Of a stretch of DNA of 64,000 nucleotides, positions 15,553-24,897 are shown in pieces; position 1 is the stretch's first letter, and each line of letters opens with the position of its first letter. The translations under genes were made by a program, and so were the position numbers. A model generated the notes under the pieces. That model was given only the letters and a program-made list of their open reading frames with translations. It had not been told where the DNA came from and searched no databases. Source of the stretch: Weissella hellenica (GTDB lineage Bacteria > Bacillota > Bacilli > Lactobacillales > Lactobacillaceae); assembly GCF_005405545.1 (NCBI RefSeq), contig NZ_BJEG01000009.1:16172-80171 (forward strand), in the 5' to 3' direction.

Positions 15553-15924
15553 ATGACAACATATACAAAACCGTGGTCACGCGGATTTGTGACGACACCG
15601 CTTAGTGCTGGAACAGCTTTATTGATCAGCAGTCAAGCCACTTTAGTTCACGCAGCTGCTTTAGAAGAAACGGCTAAAAACACTGGTAGTAAAGTGATTA
15701 CCTTTTTGATTCTGCTAACCGTTGTTTTAGGCGCAATTGGGGCTGCTTTAGGTATTGCCATGATGGCATCAGGTAATCAAATGCTGCATGCATCTGGTAC
15801 GAAAAAAATCATGATTGGTTTAGCAAGTATTGTGGGTATCCTATGCTTGAGTCTTGGGGTGACTTGGATCGTCAATACCGTTACCAGTGCTGGTGGTGGC
15901 TTTAACTGGACTTGGCCATTTTAA
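15553..15924 (+). CDS. VirB2/CagC-like pilin-type membrane protein of the conjugation system
   Basis: 123 residues with an N-terminal signal-like segment (residues 14-36, ending A-L-V-H-A-A-A-L as a probable cleavage site) and two hydrophobic helices at about residues 50-75 and 84-110, followed by a short Gly-rich end. This is the layout of VirB2/TrbC/CagC pilin-like subunits. A strong ribosome site (TTGGAGGTC) precedes the ATG. It is the first gene after the second copy of the bipartite promoter element. Confidence 0.7.
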   Translation: MTTYTKPWSRGFVTTPLSAGTALLISSQATLVHAAALEETAKNTGSKVITFLILLTVVLGAIGAALGIAMMASGNQMLHASGTKKIMIGLASIVGILCLSLGVTWIVNTVTSAGGGFNWTWPF

Positions 15925-15959
15925 GCGGTCACAGCTAATTTGAAAGGAGGGACATGTAG

Positions 15960-17813
15960 ATGCATTGGCTAAAAGCAAAGAAACGACAACCGCCGGTTGA
16001 TTTAGGCGATTATCGCGCCCAAGTGGTTAAAAGTACGTTAGATCGTGACAATCCGTTGATTAAACAATTGCTTGATGAGACGGGTCAAGTGACGCAAACC
16101 TGGCCTAATCTGAAACTAGATGAGTTAAAAACGCTGACAGAAAAATTACAACAAAACGTGGCGACCGCTACCGGTGAAGTGGTGCCGTTAGGGGACATCA
16201 GTTTTTTAACGGTAGACCCAAAAAATCCGAAGAAAACGGTGGAAACGGGCTTAACCTGGGAACATGCTGTGGTAAAAGGCGACATGGAAAATTTTGTCGT
16301 GGAAACAGTTAATCAAGTATTGAATGATGAACAAGTACGTCTGGCCGATGATTTAACGTATCAAGAATTAACAGACGCATTGACAGCCTTTTTAACTGCC
16401 AGTCATGAGCTAGGAGGCTTTACCGATCAAGAGTTACCAACCTTGCCCAGTGAAGACGAATATATTGAAGCCGTTGAGCATAATGAGCTCTTTAACCGGT
16501 TACCACAACGGTTAGTGGTTCGTGATGAACCCACGACTGATCAACCTGAACAGACGGTTAAATCAAGCCAACCACAATCTGAAACAACCTTATCAGAAGC
16601 TTCATCACAAGCAGCTAACGATGCTGAACCAGCTAGTGCAGCTAGTCAAGCTGCAACAGCAGCTGTCGCAGATGCTGCTTCGGTTGCCACGCAACCGGTA
16701 ATGCCAGCTGCAGCTACCGCCGATAGCACTTTAACCATTGCCAAACTTATTCAAGCCTTTCAAGTTAAAACTTCGTTTTTCAAAACGAAACCGTTGGATG
16801 AAAAACAAACGGTGGTACCGGAAAGCGATGATTATGTTGACGTGATGATGGTACGCGAAACTAAAGAAGCAAATGCCTTCATGCAACAAACCGCCGATAA
16901 GGTGGCCGATGCTTACCGTGAGACACTGACGCAAAACATTGCCGATGTGCATGAAGATACGCAAGCCATTGATGACTTGCTAACAACAGATTGGCAAACA
17001 CCAATTAAACAACAGGTAACGCAACGCCATACGAAAGATTATGGCAATCGTTTGGACAATTCGTTAGCAGCTTTAGATAATGATTATCAACAGGCTGTTG
17101 CCGAAGAAGAACAACGTCATGAACAAACGTTAACCAAGCTTGAACAACAATTAACCATTGATAAAGCCAAAACAACGGCTAAATTAACGGGTGATCGTGA
17201 CCAAATTATTCAACATGAAATTGCCCAAATTATTACCACGCAAAAGCAATATATCGAGCAAGAAGTGCAACAATTACGCTATAACCAAGCCGAATTTAAA
17301 CGCCACAAAGTGATTGACCAAATTGTGGCTGGGCAAAAGGAAGCTAATGACTTAATGACGAAAGCTTATCGGCAGTTATCGAGTGATTTAGAAGTACGCC
17401 GCCAAGATTTTATTAAGGAACATGAACATGCCTTAGGCATCCGTGAGGATTCAGATAAAGCCCAAGCTGAAAAGGAACGTCTCCAATTCGCTAATGCGGA
17501 AGTACTCAATCTTGAGAAACGCCATGACTAATTGAAATCAGTTAAAATGGTCCTAGAAGGTCAAATTGGTCAACTGCAAGCCGAATCATCTAAGTGGCAA
17601 TTCCGTGCGGAAACGGCCCAAGAAGATTTGGAACGCGTTAAGCAACAATTGGTTGAAGTTAATCAACAATATGAGCATCGTTTACAGAGTGATCAAGTCG
17701 ATTTAGCCCAACACCAAGAATTGGCACAACAAGCCCGCCAAGCTAAGTTAGCTAAGTGGTTACATCCATTTAAAAATCGGCAAAAAGAAACGAAGCATGT
17801 CTCACAGCCGTGA
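15960..17813 (+). pseudogene. Large coiled-coil conjugation-associated protein, cut by an in-frame TAA
   Basis: A 523-residue frame ends with TAA 17529-17531; the very next codon (TTG 17532) continues in the same frame for 93 more residues. Both sides of the stop are Glu/Gln/Leu-rich coiled coil (L-N-L-E-K-R-H-D, then L-K-S-V-K-M-V-L-E-G), with no ribosome site before 17532, so one protein of about 617 residues was probably cut by a point mutation (CAA to TAA would do it). The N-terminal 170 residues look globular, residues 180-245 are Ala/Ser/Thr-rich, and residues 300-617 are mostly helical. No enzymatic motif is seen. Confidence 0.65.
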
Positions 17814-17937
17814 GACGAATCACGTCATGCCTGGTGGTCAGTTCTAGACTGGATGAGGTTCGATTCCTGATCATGATGATTGCTGAATTATCAGCAAATA
17901 ATTTCTAAATACTAATATCAAAAATGGAGGGGAATAT

Positions 17938-18213
17938 ATGATATTTCAATTAAAACAATTTAAAAGACGTTGTCGCTATTACTTTGGGTATATGTATTCA
18001 GTTCTTTTCTATGTAGCACCTAGCCTACTAGCAGCTAATCTTTTTGAACAGGGCGAGGATTATATCGCCTTTTTGATGCTAGGTACAGGTTACCTGATGA
18101 GTATTTTATTTTTTGTTGCCAGTCGTAAAGACCAAAAATACTACCATGAAGTTCGTCATGAATTTGCGGGACTTTATGCAAAATTTGACCAATTAGAAAA
18201 GCGAGGTGACTAA
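17938..18213 (+). CDS. Small two-span membrane protein upstream of topoisomerase III
   Basis: 91 residues with a basic N-terminus, two hydrophobic segments at about residues 14-37 and 43-62, and a charged C-terminal helix. A GGAGGGG ribosome site precedes the ATG. The stop is directly followed by the topoisomerase ATG, so the two are probably co-translated. No family recognised. Confidence 0.55.
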   Translation: MIFQLKQFKRRCRYYFGYMYSVLFYVAPSLLAANLFEQGEDYIAFLMLGTGYLMSILFFVASRKDQKYYHEVRHEFAGLYAKFDQLEKRGD

Positions 18214-20399
18214 ATGAGCACGGTTATTCTAGCAGAGAAGCCGAGCCAAGCACGAGCTTATGTGGATGCTTTGCAACAGAATACCAAACAATCGGGTTAC
18301 TACGAGGTCAGTGACCCGATTTTGCCGTCAGATACAACCATCACGTTTGGGTTTGGTCATTTAGTTGAACTGGCACCACCTGATGATTACGATGCCAAAT
18401 TTAAGCACTGGTCGTTGGACAATTTGCCGATTTTTCCGGAAAAATACCACTTTGTGGTTGGGGCAGATAAACAAAAGCAATTCAAGATTGTTAAAAAGCT
18501 ATTACAAGCTGCCGATACCATTATTATCGCCACAGATAGTGACCGTGAAGGCAGTAACATTGCTTGGAGCATTATTAAGCAAGCTGGAGCTTATACAAAG
18601 AACAAAACCTATCAACGTTTGTGGATTAATAGTTTAGAAAAAGCAGCTATTCGAGAAGGTTTTCAACATTTACGTACAGGCGCTAGTGATCTACCGGCTT
18701 ATTACGAAGCACAAACGCGCCAGATTAGTGATTGGTTAGTCGGCATGAATGCGAGTCCGCTATACACGTTATTATTACGACAAGCAGGTGTCCACGGCGT
18801 TTATTCCATTGGGCGTGTGCAAACCCCAACGCTGTATATGGTTTATGAACGTGATTTAGCGATTAAAAACTTTCACCCGACACCTTATTTAGAGTTACAA
18901 GCACAAGTCCAAGTTGAACAGCAAACATTTCAAGCAAAATTAGAGCCATATCAGCGTTTTGATGATCAAAATCAGCTTAATACCTACATGGCGTCTAAAA
19001 CCGTGCAAATTGGTTTACAGGACGGTTTCATTGCGGGTGTTGATACAACGGCTAAGCAAACCGCTAGTCCGCGTTTGTTTTCGTTGTCGAGTTTGCAAAG
19101 TACCATGAATAAACAAGCGCACGTCAGTGCTAGTGAAACGTTAAAAGCGGTGCAAGCATTGTATGAAGCGAAATTATTAACTTATCCACGAACGGATTGT
19201 CAGTATATTACGGATCAAGAATTTGATTATTTACTGGATAACCTGACGGCTTACCAAGCATCGATTCCAGAAGAAGTTGTTTTAGATCATCTGACCGCCA
19301 ATAAACGTTATGTTAATGGAGCTAAGGTGCAAGAACACCACGCCATCATTATGACCAAAACGGTCCCAACACCAGCGCAGTTACAAAAGCTCACGCCTTT
19401 GACGCAACAAATTTATGATTTGGTCCTACGAACGACGTTGGCCATGTTTGCCCAGCCGTATGAATACCAAGAAACCGTCATTATAACGCAAGTTGGCCAA
19501 GCCCTATTTAAAGCCACGGGTAAAGTTTCCACTAATCCCGGCTGGCAGGTATTATTAAAACAACCACTGACAGAAAAAAAGGAACCGGAATCAGAAGAAC
19601 CGGCTGTTTTGCCTAAAGTTATGCAGGGGCAACAAGTCCAAGTGACGTTAGCTGCCGCTAAGAAACTAACCAAAGCGCCCATACCTTTCACCGAAGGAAC
19701 GTTAATTACCGCTATGAAAACAGCTGGTAAAACATTGGATGATGCCGACGAACAAGATATTTTAAAGAAGCTGAAGGAATTGGGACTGAAGCCACCCGGG
19801 CTAATATTTTGGAAGTGCTTAAAAAGCGGCAGTATTTAGTGACGGCAAAGAATCAGTTACATGTATCGGCAAGTGGACAAACCTTATGTCAAGCTGTTTC
19901 ATTACAGCCACTATTAACAAGCCCAACTATGACGGCAAAATGGGAAACCGCTTTGAAACAAATTGGTCAACAACAACGGACGCCAAACAACTTTCTTGGC
20001 CAAATTCAAAAATTTGTGCAGAAATTAATTGACGAAGTACCAGACCAATTAGGCCAATCAACAACTATGCAGCAGCAAATTAACGGACAAAAAGACTATG
20101 AAGCTAAGCAACAAGCAGCCGCTAATCTAGGGCAATGCCCGGTCTGTCAGCAAGGACAAATTGTGGACAAAGGCAAGTTTTACGGCTGTACGAATTATAA
20201 AGCTGATCAATCATGCCAATTTACGCTGCCCAAAAAATGGAGTAGTAAAACACTGACACCAACCATTGTCACAACTTTACTAACGAAAGGGACGACCGCT
20301 AAGTTGAAGGGGTTTAAATCAAAGAAAACGGGCAAGTCGTTTCAAGCAAAATTGCAGTTGAAAAATGGCAAACTAGCTTTTGATTTTGGTAAGCAATAA
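18214..20399 (+). pseudogene. topB: Plasmid type topoisomerase III (TrsI/TopB-like), frameshifted
   Basis: The N-terminal Toprim domain has L-A-E-K-P-S-Q-A and D-S-D-R-E-G; the active-site Tyr region reads Y-S-I-G-R-V-Q-T-P-T and later L-L-T-Y-P-R-T-D. At about codon 524 the frame is lost: 19782-19784 is GGG where four G would restore the conserved G-T-E-A-T-R-A-N-I-L-E motif. The remainder, with a C-terminal zinc-ribbon-like C-P-V-C...C-T-N-Y...C, is read in another frame from about 19785 to 20399. The intact protein would be about 727 residues. In pGO1-like systems this is trsI, part of the transfer cluster. A sequencing error in the G run is a possible alternative. Confidence 0.85.
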
Positions 20400-20447
20400 T
20401 ATTCAGTAACATGACGCTGATATACAGACATAAAGGGGAACTATATT

Positions 20448-20618
20448 ATGGTTATGAGTGAAAAGTTAATTCAATTACGAGTCGAAGAAGATGTTAAGGA
20501 TAAAGCAGATGCCATTTTTAAGGCACAAGGGCTAACGACACAGTCAGCAATCAAAATGTTTTTAACACAAGTTGCGCATACAGGTGAATCACCTTTTGAT
20601 CATTTGTTTAAAAATTAA
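20448..20618 (+). CDS. RelB/DinJ-family antitoxin without a visible toxin gene
   Basis: 56 residues starting M-V-M-S-E-K. A ribbon-helix-helix N-terminus (L-I-Q-L-R-V-E-E-D-V-K-D-K-A) is followed by G-L-T-T-Q-S-A-I-K-M-F-L-T-Q-V, the classic RelB/DinJ segment, and ends in P-F-D-H-L-F-K-N. A GGGG-containing ribosome site stands before the ATG. The DNA downstream (20619-20922) shows no RelE/YafQ-type toxin frame, so the antitoxin seems orphaned, or its toxin has been lost. Confidence 0.75.
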   Translation: MVMSEKLIQLRVEEDVKDKADAIFKAQGLTTQSAIKMFLTQVAHTGESPFDHLFKN

Positions 20619-20646
20619 TCTGGGTTTATCCTCTGATTAATATTAA

Positions 20647-20810
20647 TTGCAGAGGTGTCGTAAAATTCGTACAATATAGGTGATAGGTATTAACAATAGA
20701 TACCTATTAACTTGTTTTTACTACATCTTATTTTATCGTTTGTTTCATCTTTTTCAAATATTATCTGATTTGCGAAGATATTTAAGGCCAGTAACTTACT
20801 GGTCTTTTTT
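20647..20810 (+). ncRNA. Candidate short transcript: promoter to terminator with no convincing ORF
   Basis: TTGCAG at 20647-20652 and TACAAT at 20670-20675 are 17 bp apart, a fair promoter. The predicted transcript begins near 20682 with a hairpin (TAGGTAT/ATACCTA) and would end at the terminator 20786-20810 (GGCCAGTAA/TTACTGG plus six T). No frame of substance lies between. The rest of 20619-20922 holds only AT-rich DNA before the next gene. An RNA is inferred, not shown. Confidence 0.35.
20786..20810 (+). terminator. Intrinsic terminator
   Basis: CCAGTAA-C-TTACTGG forms a 7-bp perfect stem followed by TCTTTTTT. Confidence 0.75.
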
Positions 20811-20922
20811 AATATATTAAGCAAAGTTTGTCTCTACAAAATAATATTTGATTAATCATTTAATTAGTTTAAAATTAATGATATACAGTTAAAACTAACA
20901 ATTAAGTGGCGAGGTAACACTC

Positions 20923-21315
20923 ATGATGAATCAAGATGAAGAATTACAGGAACAATTAAAGCGAGCAGCACATTTTTTTAAATATGATTATCAGGATCGG
21001 GGCCTAGTGAAATGGCAAGGGTTCTTTCTTAGTGATCACACAGCAGATGTGGCTAGCTACTCAAATAACAGAGCTCAAAATATAGCGCGCCAGGACCAGC
21101 AAGAAATGACACAAGAAGCCATTGGTCGGTATTTAATGAAAGCTTTTGATCAACATTTCCCAGTTACTTTGCAATTACGGAATCACAATGATGAAGGGGT
21201 GGTGAGTCCGTTTTATCATGGCAAAGTGCTAGGATTTCAAGATGATGATGTGATTCTTTCAGGTCATCAACGCCGATTTCCAATGTGTGATATTTTATAT
21301 GTTGCACGACACTAA
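20923..21315 (+). CDS. YolD-like family protein
   Basis: 130 residues, acidic and soluble. The segment D-R-G-L-V-K-W-Q-G-F-F-L-S-D-H-T at about residues 25-40 is the YolD-like signature (R-G-x-x-K-W), followed by a C-terminal beta-rich half with G-K-V-L-G-F-Q-D-D-D. YolD-like genes often accompany mobile-element UmuC/UvrX polymerases, none of which is visible here. ATG 20923 or the next codon ATG 20926 follows GCGAGG. Function unknown. Confidence 0.55.
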   Translation: MMNQDEELQEQLKRAAHFFKYDYQDRGLVKWQGFFLSDHTADVASYSNNRAQNIARQDQQEMTQEAIGRYLMKAFDQHFPVTLQLRNHNDEGVVSPFYHGKVLGFQDDDVILSGHQRRFPMCDILYVARH

Positions 21316-21347
21316 CACTAGTTATAACTAAAACATCAGTAAATTAG

Positions 21348-21370
21348 GACTAGCGTCTGCTGGTCTTTTT
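21348..21370 (+). terminator. Intrinsic terminator after the YolD-like gene
   Basis: GACTAGC pairs with GCTGGTC around GTCT, followed by a T run. Confidence 0.6.
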
Positions 21371-21552
21371 AATTTGGCAAAATTTAATTGCTGTGAAACA
21401 GCATTCTACGGCCATTTTTGATTGTAAAGTGACCAACTATGCACGGTTTATTTAATCTAATCACTTGTGTGAACGGGTATTCTATTATTAGGTAAAGGTT
21501 TTAACGCTATTTTTAAATTTACCAATCAATACTTTGTTGAGGAGATTAACTT

Positions 21553-22590
21553 ATGAGATCTTATAAACGCTTAAGTCGTTCAGAGCGCTACTACATTTAT
21601 ATTTGGTACTATGAACAAAAAATTAGCTTACGCCAGATTGCCTTACGGTTACACCGGACACCCAAAACAATCTATGACGAAGTGCATTATAATCGGCGCC
21701 GTACTGATGTTTCATTAGACAGAATTCCCTATGATCCGGAATATGCCGATTGGTTAGCTGCACAAAATCGTATTAATCGTAATTACGGTAAATTACATAC
21801 GTCACGTGGTACTTTAAAACGCATTCAAAAAGCGGTTGAGGAAAAGCATTGGACGATCCCGATGATAGCGCACCGTGTGAAAAATGCGCCTTCAGCGGCA
21901 ACCTTATATCGTTATTTAAAATTAGGCGTGCCTGCCTTGCTTAATTACCAAAAACATAAGTATCACATGCGACCAGTTTCTATGCGTGAAATTATGCGAT
22001 CGCATCGCGAAAGCGATTTTATGCAAACTCACAGTATTGAGCAACGACCATCAATCATTAATGAGCGACGTAATTTTGGTCACTGGGAAATGGATTGTAT
22101 TGATTCCTCTAAAGGGGTTAAAGCCAGTCTCTTGGTTTTTTACGAACGTAAAAGTCGGTATGTGGAAATCATGAAGTTAGCCAGTAAACAAGTCAGTGCC
22201 ATGCATGATGCAATTGAACAATTTTTAAAACGGCATCCGAATCAAGTTCAATCAATCACGACAGATCGGGGTCACGAGTTTACAAACTTTGATGTAATGA
22301 TGTTGCTTGATAGGTGGCAGGTGGCTGTCTATTTTACCCATGCATATAGTCCGGCAGAAAAGGGGGGTATTGAACGCATTAATCGTGATATTCGGCACTT
22401 CTTTCCCAAAGGGCAGAGTTTTACTAAAATTACCTTAGTGGCACTACGTGCTGTTCAAGATATTATTAACCACTATCCCAAAGCAGTATTAGGGTGGAAA
22501 ACACCGCAAGTCTGCTATAACCAATTCTTACAAAGCCAAAAATTCCGTCAAAAGAAAGCGCATCGGTTAAATAATAGCCAATTGGCTTAA
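21553..22590 (+). CDS. IS30-like DDE transposase
   Basis: 345 residues, intact. The N-terminal HTH has L-S-R-S-E-R-Y-Y-I and I-S-L-R-Q-I-A-L-R-L-H-R-T-P-K-T-I-Y. The rve core has G-H-W-E-M-D-C-I-D, T-T-D-R-G-H-E-F and K-G-G-I-E-R-I-N-R-D-I-R-H-F-F-P-K-G, giving the D, D and E positions. The blocks differ from the common IS30 wording (for example M-D-C-I-D-S-S-K-G), so it belongs to a divergent subgroup. A TTGAGGAGA ribosome site precedes the ATG. It may have driven fusion of the plasmid block with the chromosome. Confidence 0.85.
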   Translation: MRSYKRLSRSERYYIYIWYYEQKISLRQIALRLHRTPKTIYDEVHYNRRRTDVSLDRIPYDPEYADWLAAQNRINRNYGKLHTSRGTLKRIQKAVEEKHWTIPMIAHRVKNAPSAATLYRYLKLGVPALLNYQKHKYHMRPVSMREIMRSHRESDFMQTHSIEQRPSIINERRNFGHWEMDCIDSSKGVKASLLVFYERKSRYVEIMKLASKQVSAMHDAIEQFLKRHPNQVQSITTDRGHEFTNFDVMMLLDRWQVAVYFTHAYSPAEKGGIERINRDIRHFFPKGQSFTKITLVALRAVQDIINHYPKAVLGWKTPQVCYNQFLQSQKFRQKKAHRLNNSQLA

Positions 22591-22620
22591 GGTCAATCAG
22601 GTAACTGAATAACTAACTAA

Positions 22621-22653
22621 ACTTGTATTTTTGCTGCTTAAATACAAGTCCTT
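22621..22653 (+). terminator. Hairpin after the IS30-like transposase
   Basis: ACTTGTATTT and AAATACAAGT form a 10-bp perfect stem. The following CCTTTT is a weak U-tract. Confidence 0.6.
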
Positions 22654-22774
22654 TTGGCTGCCTTGAATTAGCTGCTGAACACATGTAAATATTTCTGTCA
22701 GATAATTGGTTTCAGCCAGCAATAAAAGTCACAACGAGATAATCCAAAAATGATATTGAAATGTAAAAAAGCGG

Positions 22775-22820
22775 GCAAAGGTTGGTTTAATGCAGTGCAC
22801 GTCCTTTGCTTAAAATTTTT
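22775..22820 (+). terminator. Probable terminator upstream of dnaG
   Basis: GCAAAGG at 22775-22781 pairs with CCTTTGC at 22803-22809, followed by TTAAAATTTTTT. It may be the terminator of a chromosomal gene that once stood before dnaG. The remainder of 22591-23021 holds IS-end DNA and promoter sequence, no gene. Confidence 0.55.
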
Positions 22821-22945
22821 TAAGAAATTGCTAGTTAAAGACTTGACAATTCCCTTGACAATTTAGTTTACATAATATTTGTGTGAGGTTTTAAGAACCT
22901 TATCATAACAATCTTTCGAACGTTTCATAGGGGTTGACAAGATAC

Positions 22946-22973
22946 TTGCATATTAATTATTCAAGCGTATAAT
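22946..22973 (+). promoter_or_regulatory. Promoter for the dnaG-rpoD operon
   Basis: TTGCAT at 22946-22951 and TATAAT at 22968-22973 with 16 bp between them. Further TTGACA hexamers at 22843, 22855 and 22934 indicate more than one promoter, as is usual for this operon. Confidence 0.6.
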
Positions 22974-23021
22974 TATAGAAGCTGGAAAAGTTCATTTTGT
23001 TTGAAATGGAGGTGCTATGTT

Positions 23022-24887
23022 ATGGCTAAAATTCCTCAGCAACTCGTAGAAGAAGTACGTGAACGTATCAATATTATCGATGTTGTTTCACCATATGTAC
23101 AGTTAAAGAAACAAGGACGCAATTTGTTTGGTAAATGTCCTTTTCATGAGGAACGTACACCGTCATTTTCTGTTAATGAAGAGAAGCAAATTTTTCACTG
23201 CTTTTCTTGTGGACGAGGAGGTAATGCGTTTAGTTTTTTGATGGAAATTGAAAACATGTCATTTCCACAAGCAGTAGCAAAACTTGCACCACAAGCAGGT
23301 GTAGCTATAGATGATTCATATTTGAATAATCAAACTAATGTACAGGTTGATTCAGAGACAAAAGCTTTGCGTGATTTGTATGCCGAAGCAACTAGGTTAT
23401 ACCATCATTTATTGGTTAATACAGATTCTGGTGAGCAGGCTTTAGCATATTTAACTGCACGTGGATTAGATGAATCCACAATTGATGCATTTATGTTGGG
23501 TTATGCCCCTGAAGGAAATATTTTATACGAATATTTTCAAACGCAGAAAATTGACTATCAGTTATTACGTAAGTCGGAATTATTTGTTGAGTGGTCCGAT
23601 GGTAGTTTACATGATCGTTTTACTGAGCGTGTATTGTTCACAATTAGGGATAGTAGTGGGCATCCGATTGCGTTTTCAGGGCGCAAGTTGACAAGTGATG
23701 ATGATGTGCCAAAGTATGTTAATTCTCCGGAAAGTCCATTATTTAATAAATCTTCTGAACTTTTTAATTTAGATTTAGCAAAAGATACTATTAAAAAGCA
23801 AAAAACGGTTATTTTATTTGAAGGCTTTATGGATGTGATAGCAGCATTTCAATCAGGAATTGCAAATGGTGTTGCATCAATGGGAACGTCACTAACAATA
23901 GAACAGGTGCAACAGCTATCGCGATTGGCCGATAAGATTAGTATTACGTATGATTCGGATATGGCCGGTCAAAAAGCGACAAAGCGTGCGTTAGATTTAA
24001 TTGCGCAACATAGTCGTCTATCAGCACAAGTTATTCATATACCTGATAATCAAGATCCAGATGAGTATCTACGCTCAAATGATGCTGATGCATTTAAGCA
24101 AGTATTGACACATAATATAGAGGATCCTGTTACATTTAATCTACGCTATCTACAAATTGATCGTAACTTAAATAATCAAACGGAATTTTTTACTTATATT
24201 AGTGATGCACTTGCAGTAATTGCAACCGTTGAAGAGCCGGTCATTAGAGAGCGTTTTTTGCGACAAGTCGCAAATGAATTTGATTTAAGTTATGAAGCGT
24301 TACAAGATCAAATTCGACCGCTTTTGTTACAACGCCAAGCGCGTCAACCGTCAAAACACCAGCATGATCAGCAGCAAAAAGAGATATCATCTAGTTCGCA
24401 GGTATATACTAGTAATGTTACTGTTAAGCGCAATGTATCCCGAATTGAAAAAGCAGAACAAATTTTATTTGCGTGGATGTTACATGATAATGATGTTTGG
24501 TTACAAGTCACAAATTACGTTGGCTTTTCATTTCAAGATGTGTCTTATGAAACATTATTTATGATTGCTATGGCATATCGTGAAGAGTATCAACAAGAAC
24601 CAATCAATGATATGGCCGCATTTATGGATTATGTACAAAAACCAGAATTAACACGTATTTTAGCCTCATTGGCAGAAATAGACCCTCAGTTATTTACTGA
24701 CCGTGAACAAGTCTTAGCATATATTAATGTGATTAATAACGAAGCGCCGCTAGAGGAAAAAATTCGACAATTATCTCGTAATATTAAAGAAGCTAACCGA
24801 CTTCAAGATCATGGTCGCGTTGCACAACTAAGTGTTGCATATTTAGCTGCATTAAAAGAAAAACAAAATAAAAATACAAAACACTAA
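23022..24887 (+). CDS. dnaG: DNA primase DnaG
   Basis: 621 residues from ATG 23022 (GGAGGTG at 23008-23014, 7-base spacing), preferred over upstream TTG codons. The N-terminal CHC2 zinc finger is C-P-F-H...C-F-S-C at about residues 38-63; the catalytic Toprim domain has L-F-E-G-F-M-D-V-I near residue 266 and Y-D-S-D-M-A-G-Q near 308; a helical C-terminal part would bind the helicase. It makes RNA primers at the replication fork. rpoD follows after a few bases, the conserved macromolecular-synthesis pairing of Firmicutes. Confidence 0.97.
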   Translation: MAKIPQQLVEEVRERINIIDVVSPYVQLKKQGRNLFGKCPFHEERTPSFSVNEEKQIFHCFSCGRGGNAFSFLMEIENMSFPQAVAKLAPQAGVAIDDSYLNNQTNVQVDSETKALRDLYAEATRLYHHLLVNTDSGEQALAYLTARGLDESTIDAFMLGYAPEGNILYEYFQTQKIDYQLLRKSELFVEWSDGSLHDRFTERVLFTIRDSSGHPIAFSGRKLTSDDDVPKYVNSPESPLFNKSSELFNLDLAKDTIKKQKTVILFEGFMDVIAAFQSGIANGVASMGTSLTIEQVQQLSRLADKISITYDSDMAGQKATKRALDLIAQHSRLSAQVIHIPDNQDPDEYLRSNDADAFKQVLTHNIEDPVTFNLRYLQIDRNLNNQTEFFTYISDALAVIATVEEPVIRERFLRQVANEFDLSYEALQDQIRPLLLQRQARQPSKHQHDQQQKEISSSSQVYTSNVTVKRNVSRIEKAEQILFAWMLHDNDVWLQVTNYVGFSFQDVSYETLFMIAMAYREEYQQEPINDMAAFMDYVQKPELTRILASLAEIDPQLFTDREQVLAYINVINNEAPLEEKIRQLSRNIKEANRLQDHGRVAQLSVAYLAALKEKQNKNTKH

Positions 24888-24897
24888 GGAGTCTATG

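Larger units (their letters stand above)
21383..22730 (+). mobile_element. IS30-like insertion sequence (ends approximate)
   Basis: Surrounds the IS30-like transposase. Weak inverted similarity (ATTGCTG...TGAAAC near 21387-21398, its counterpart near 22711-22725) suggests the ends but is not strong enough to fix them. The element stands at the junction between plasmid-type genes and core chromosome (dnaG). Confidence 0.4.

Noticed and set aside
20712..20768. 18-codon hydrophobic frame from TTG 20712 as a type I toxin
   Set aside because: No ribosome site and an AT-rich origin explain the hydrophobic codons; too short to support.
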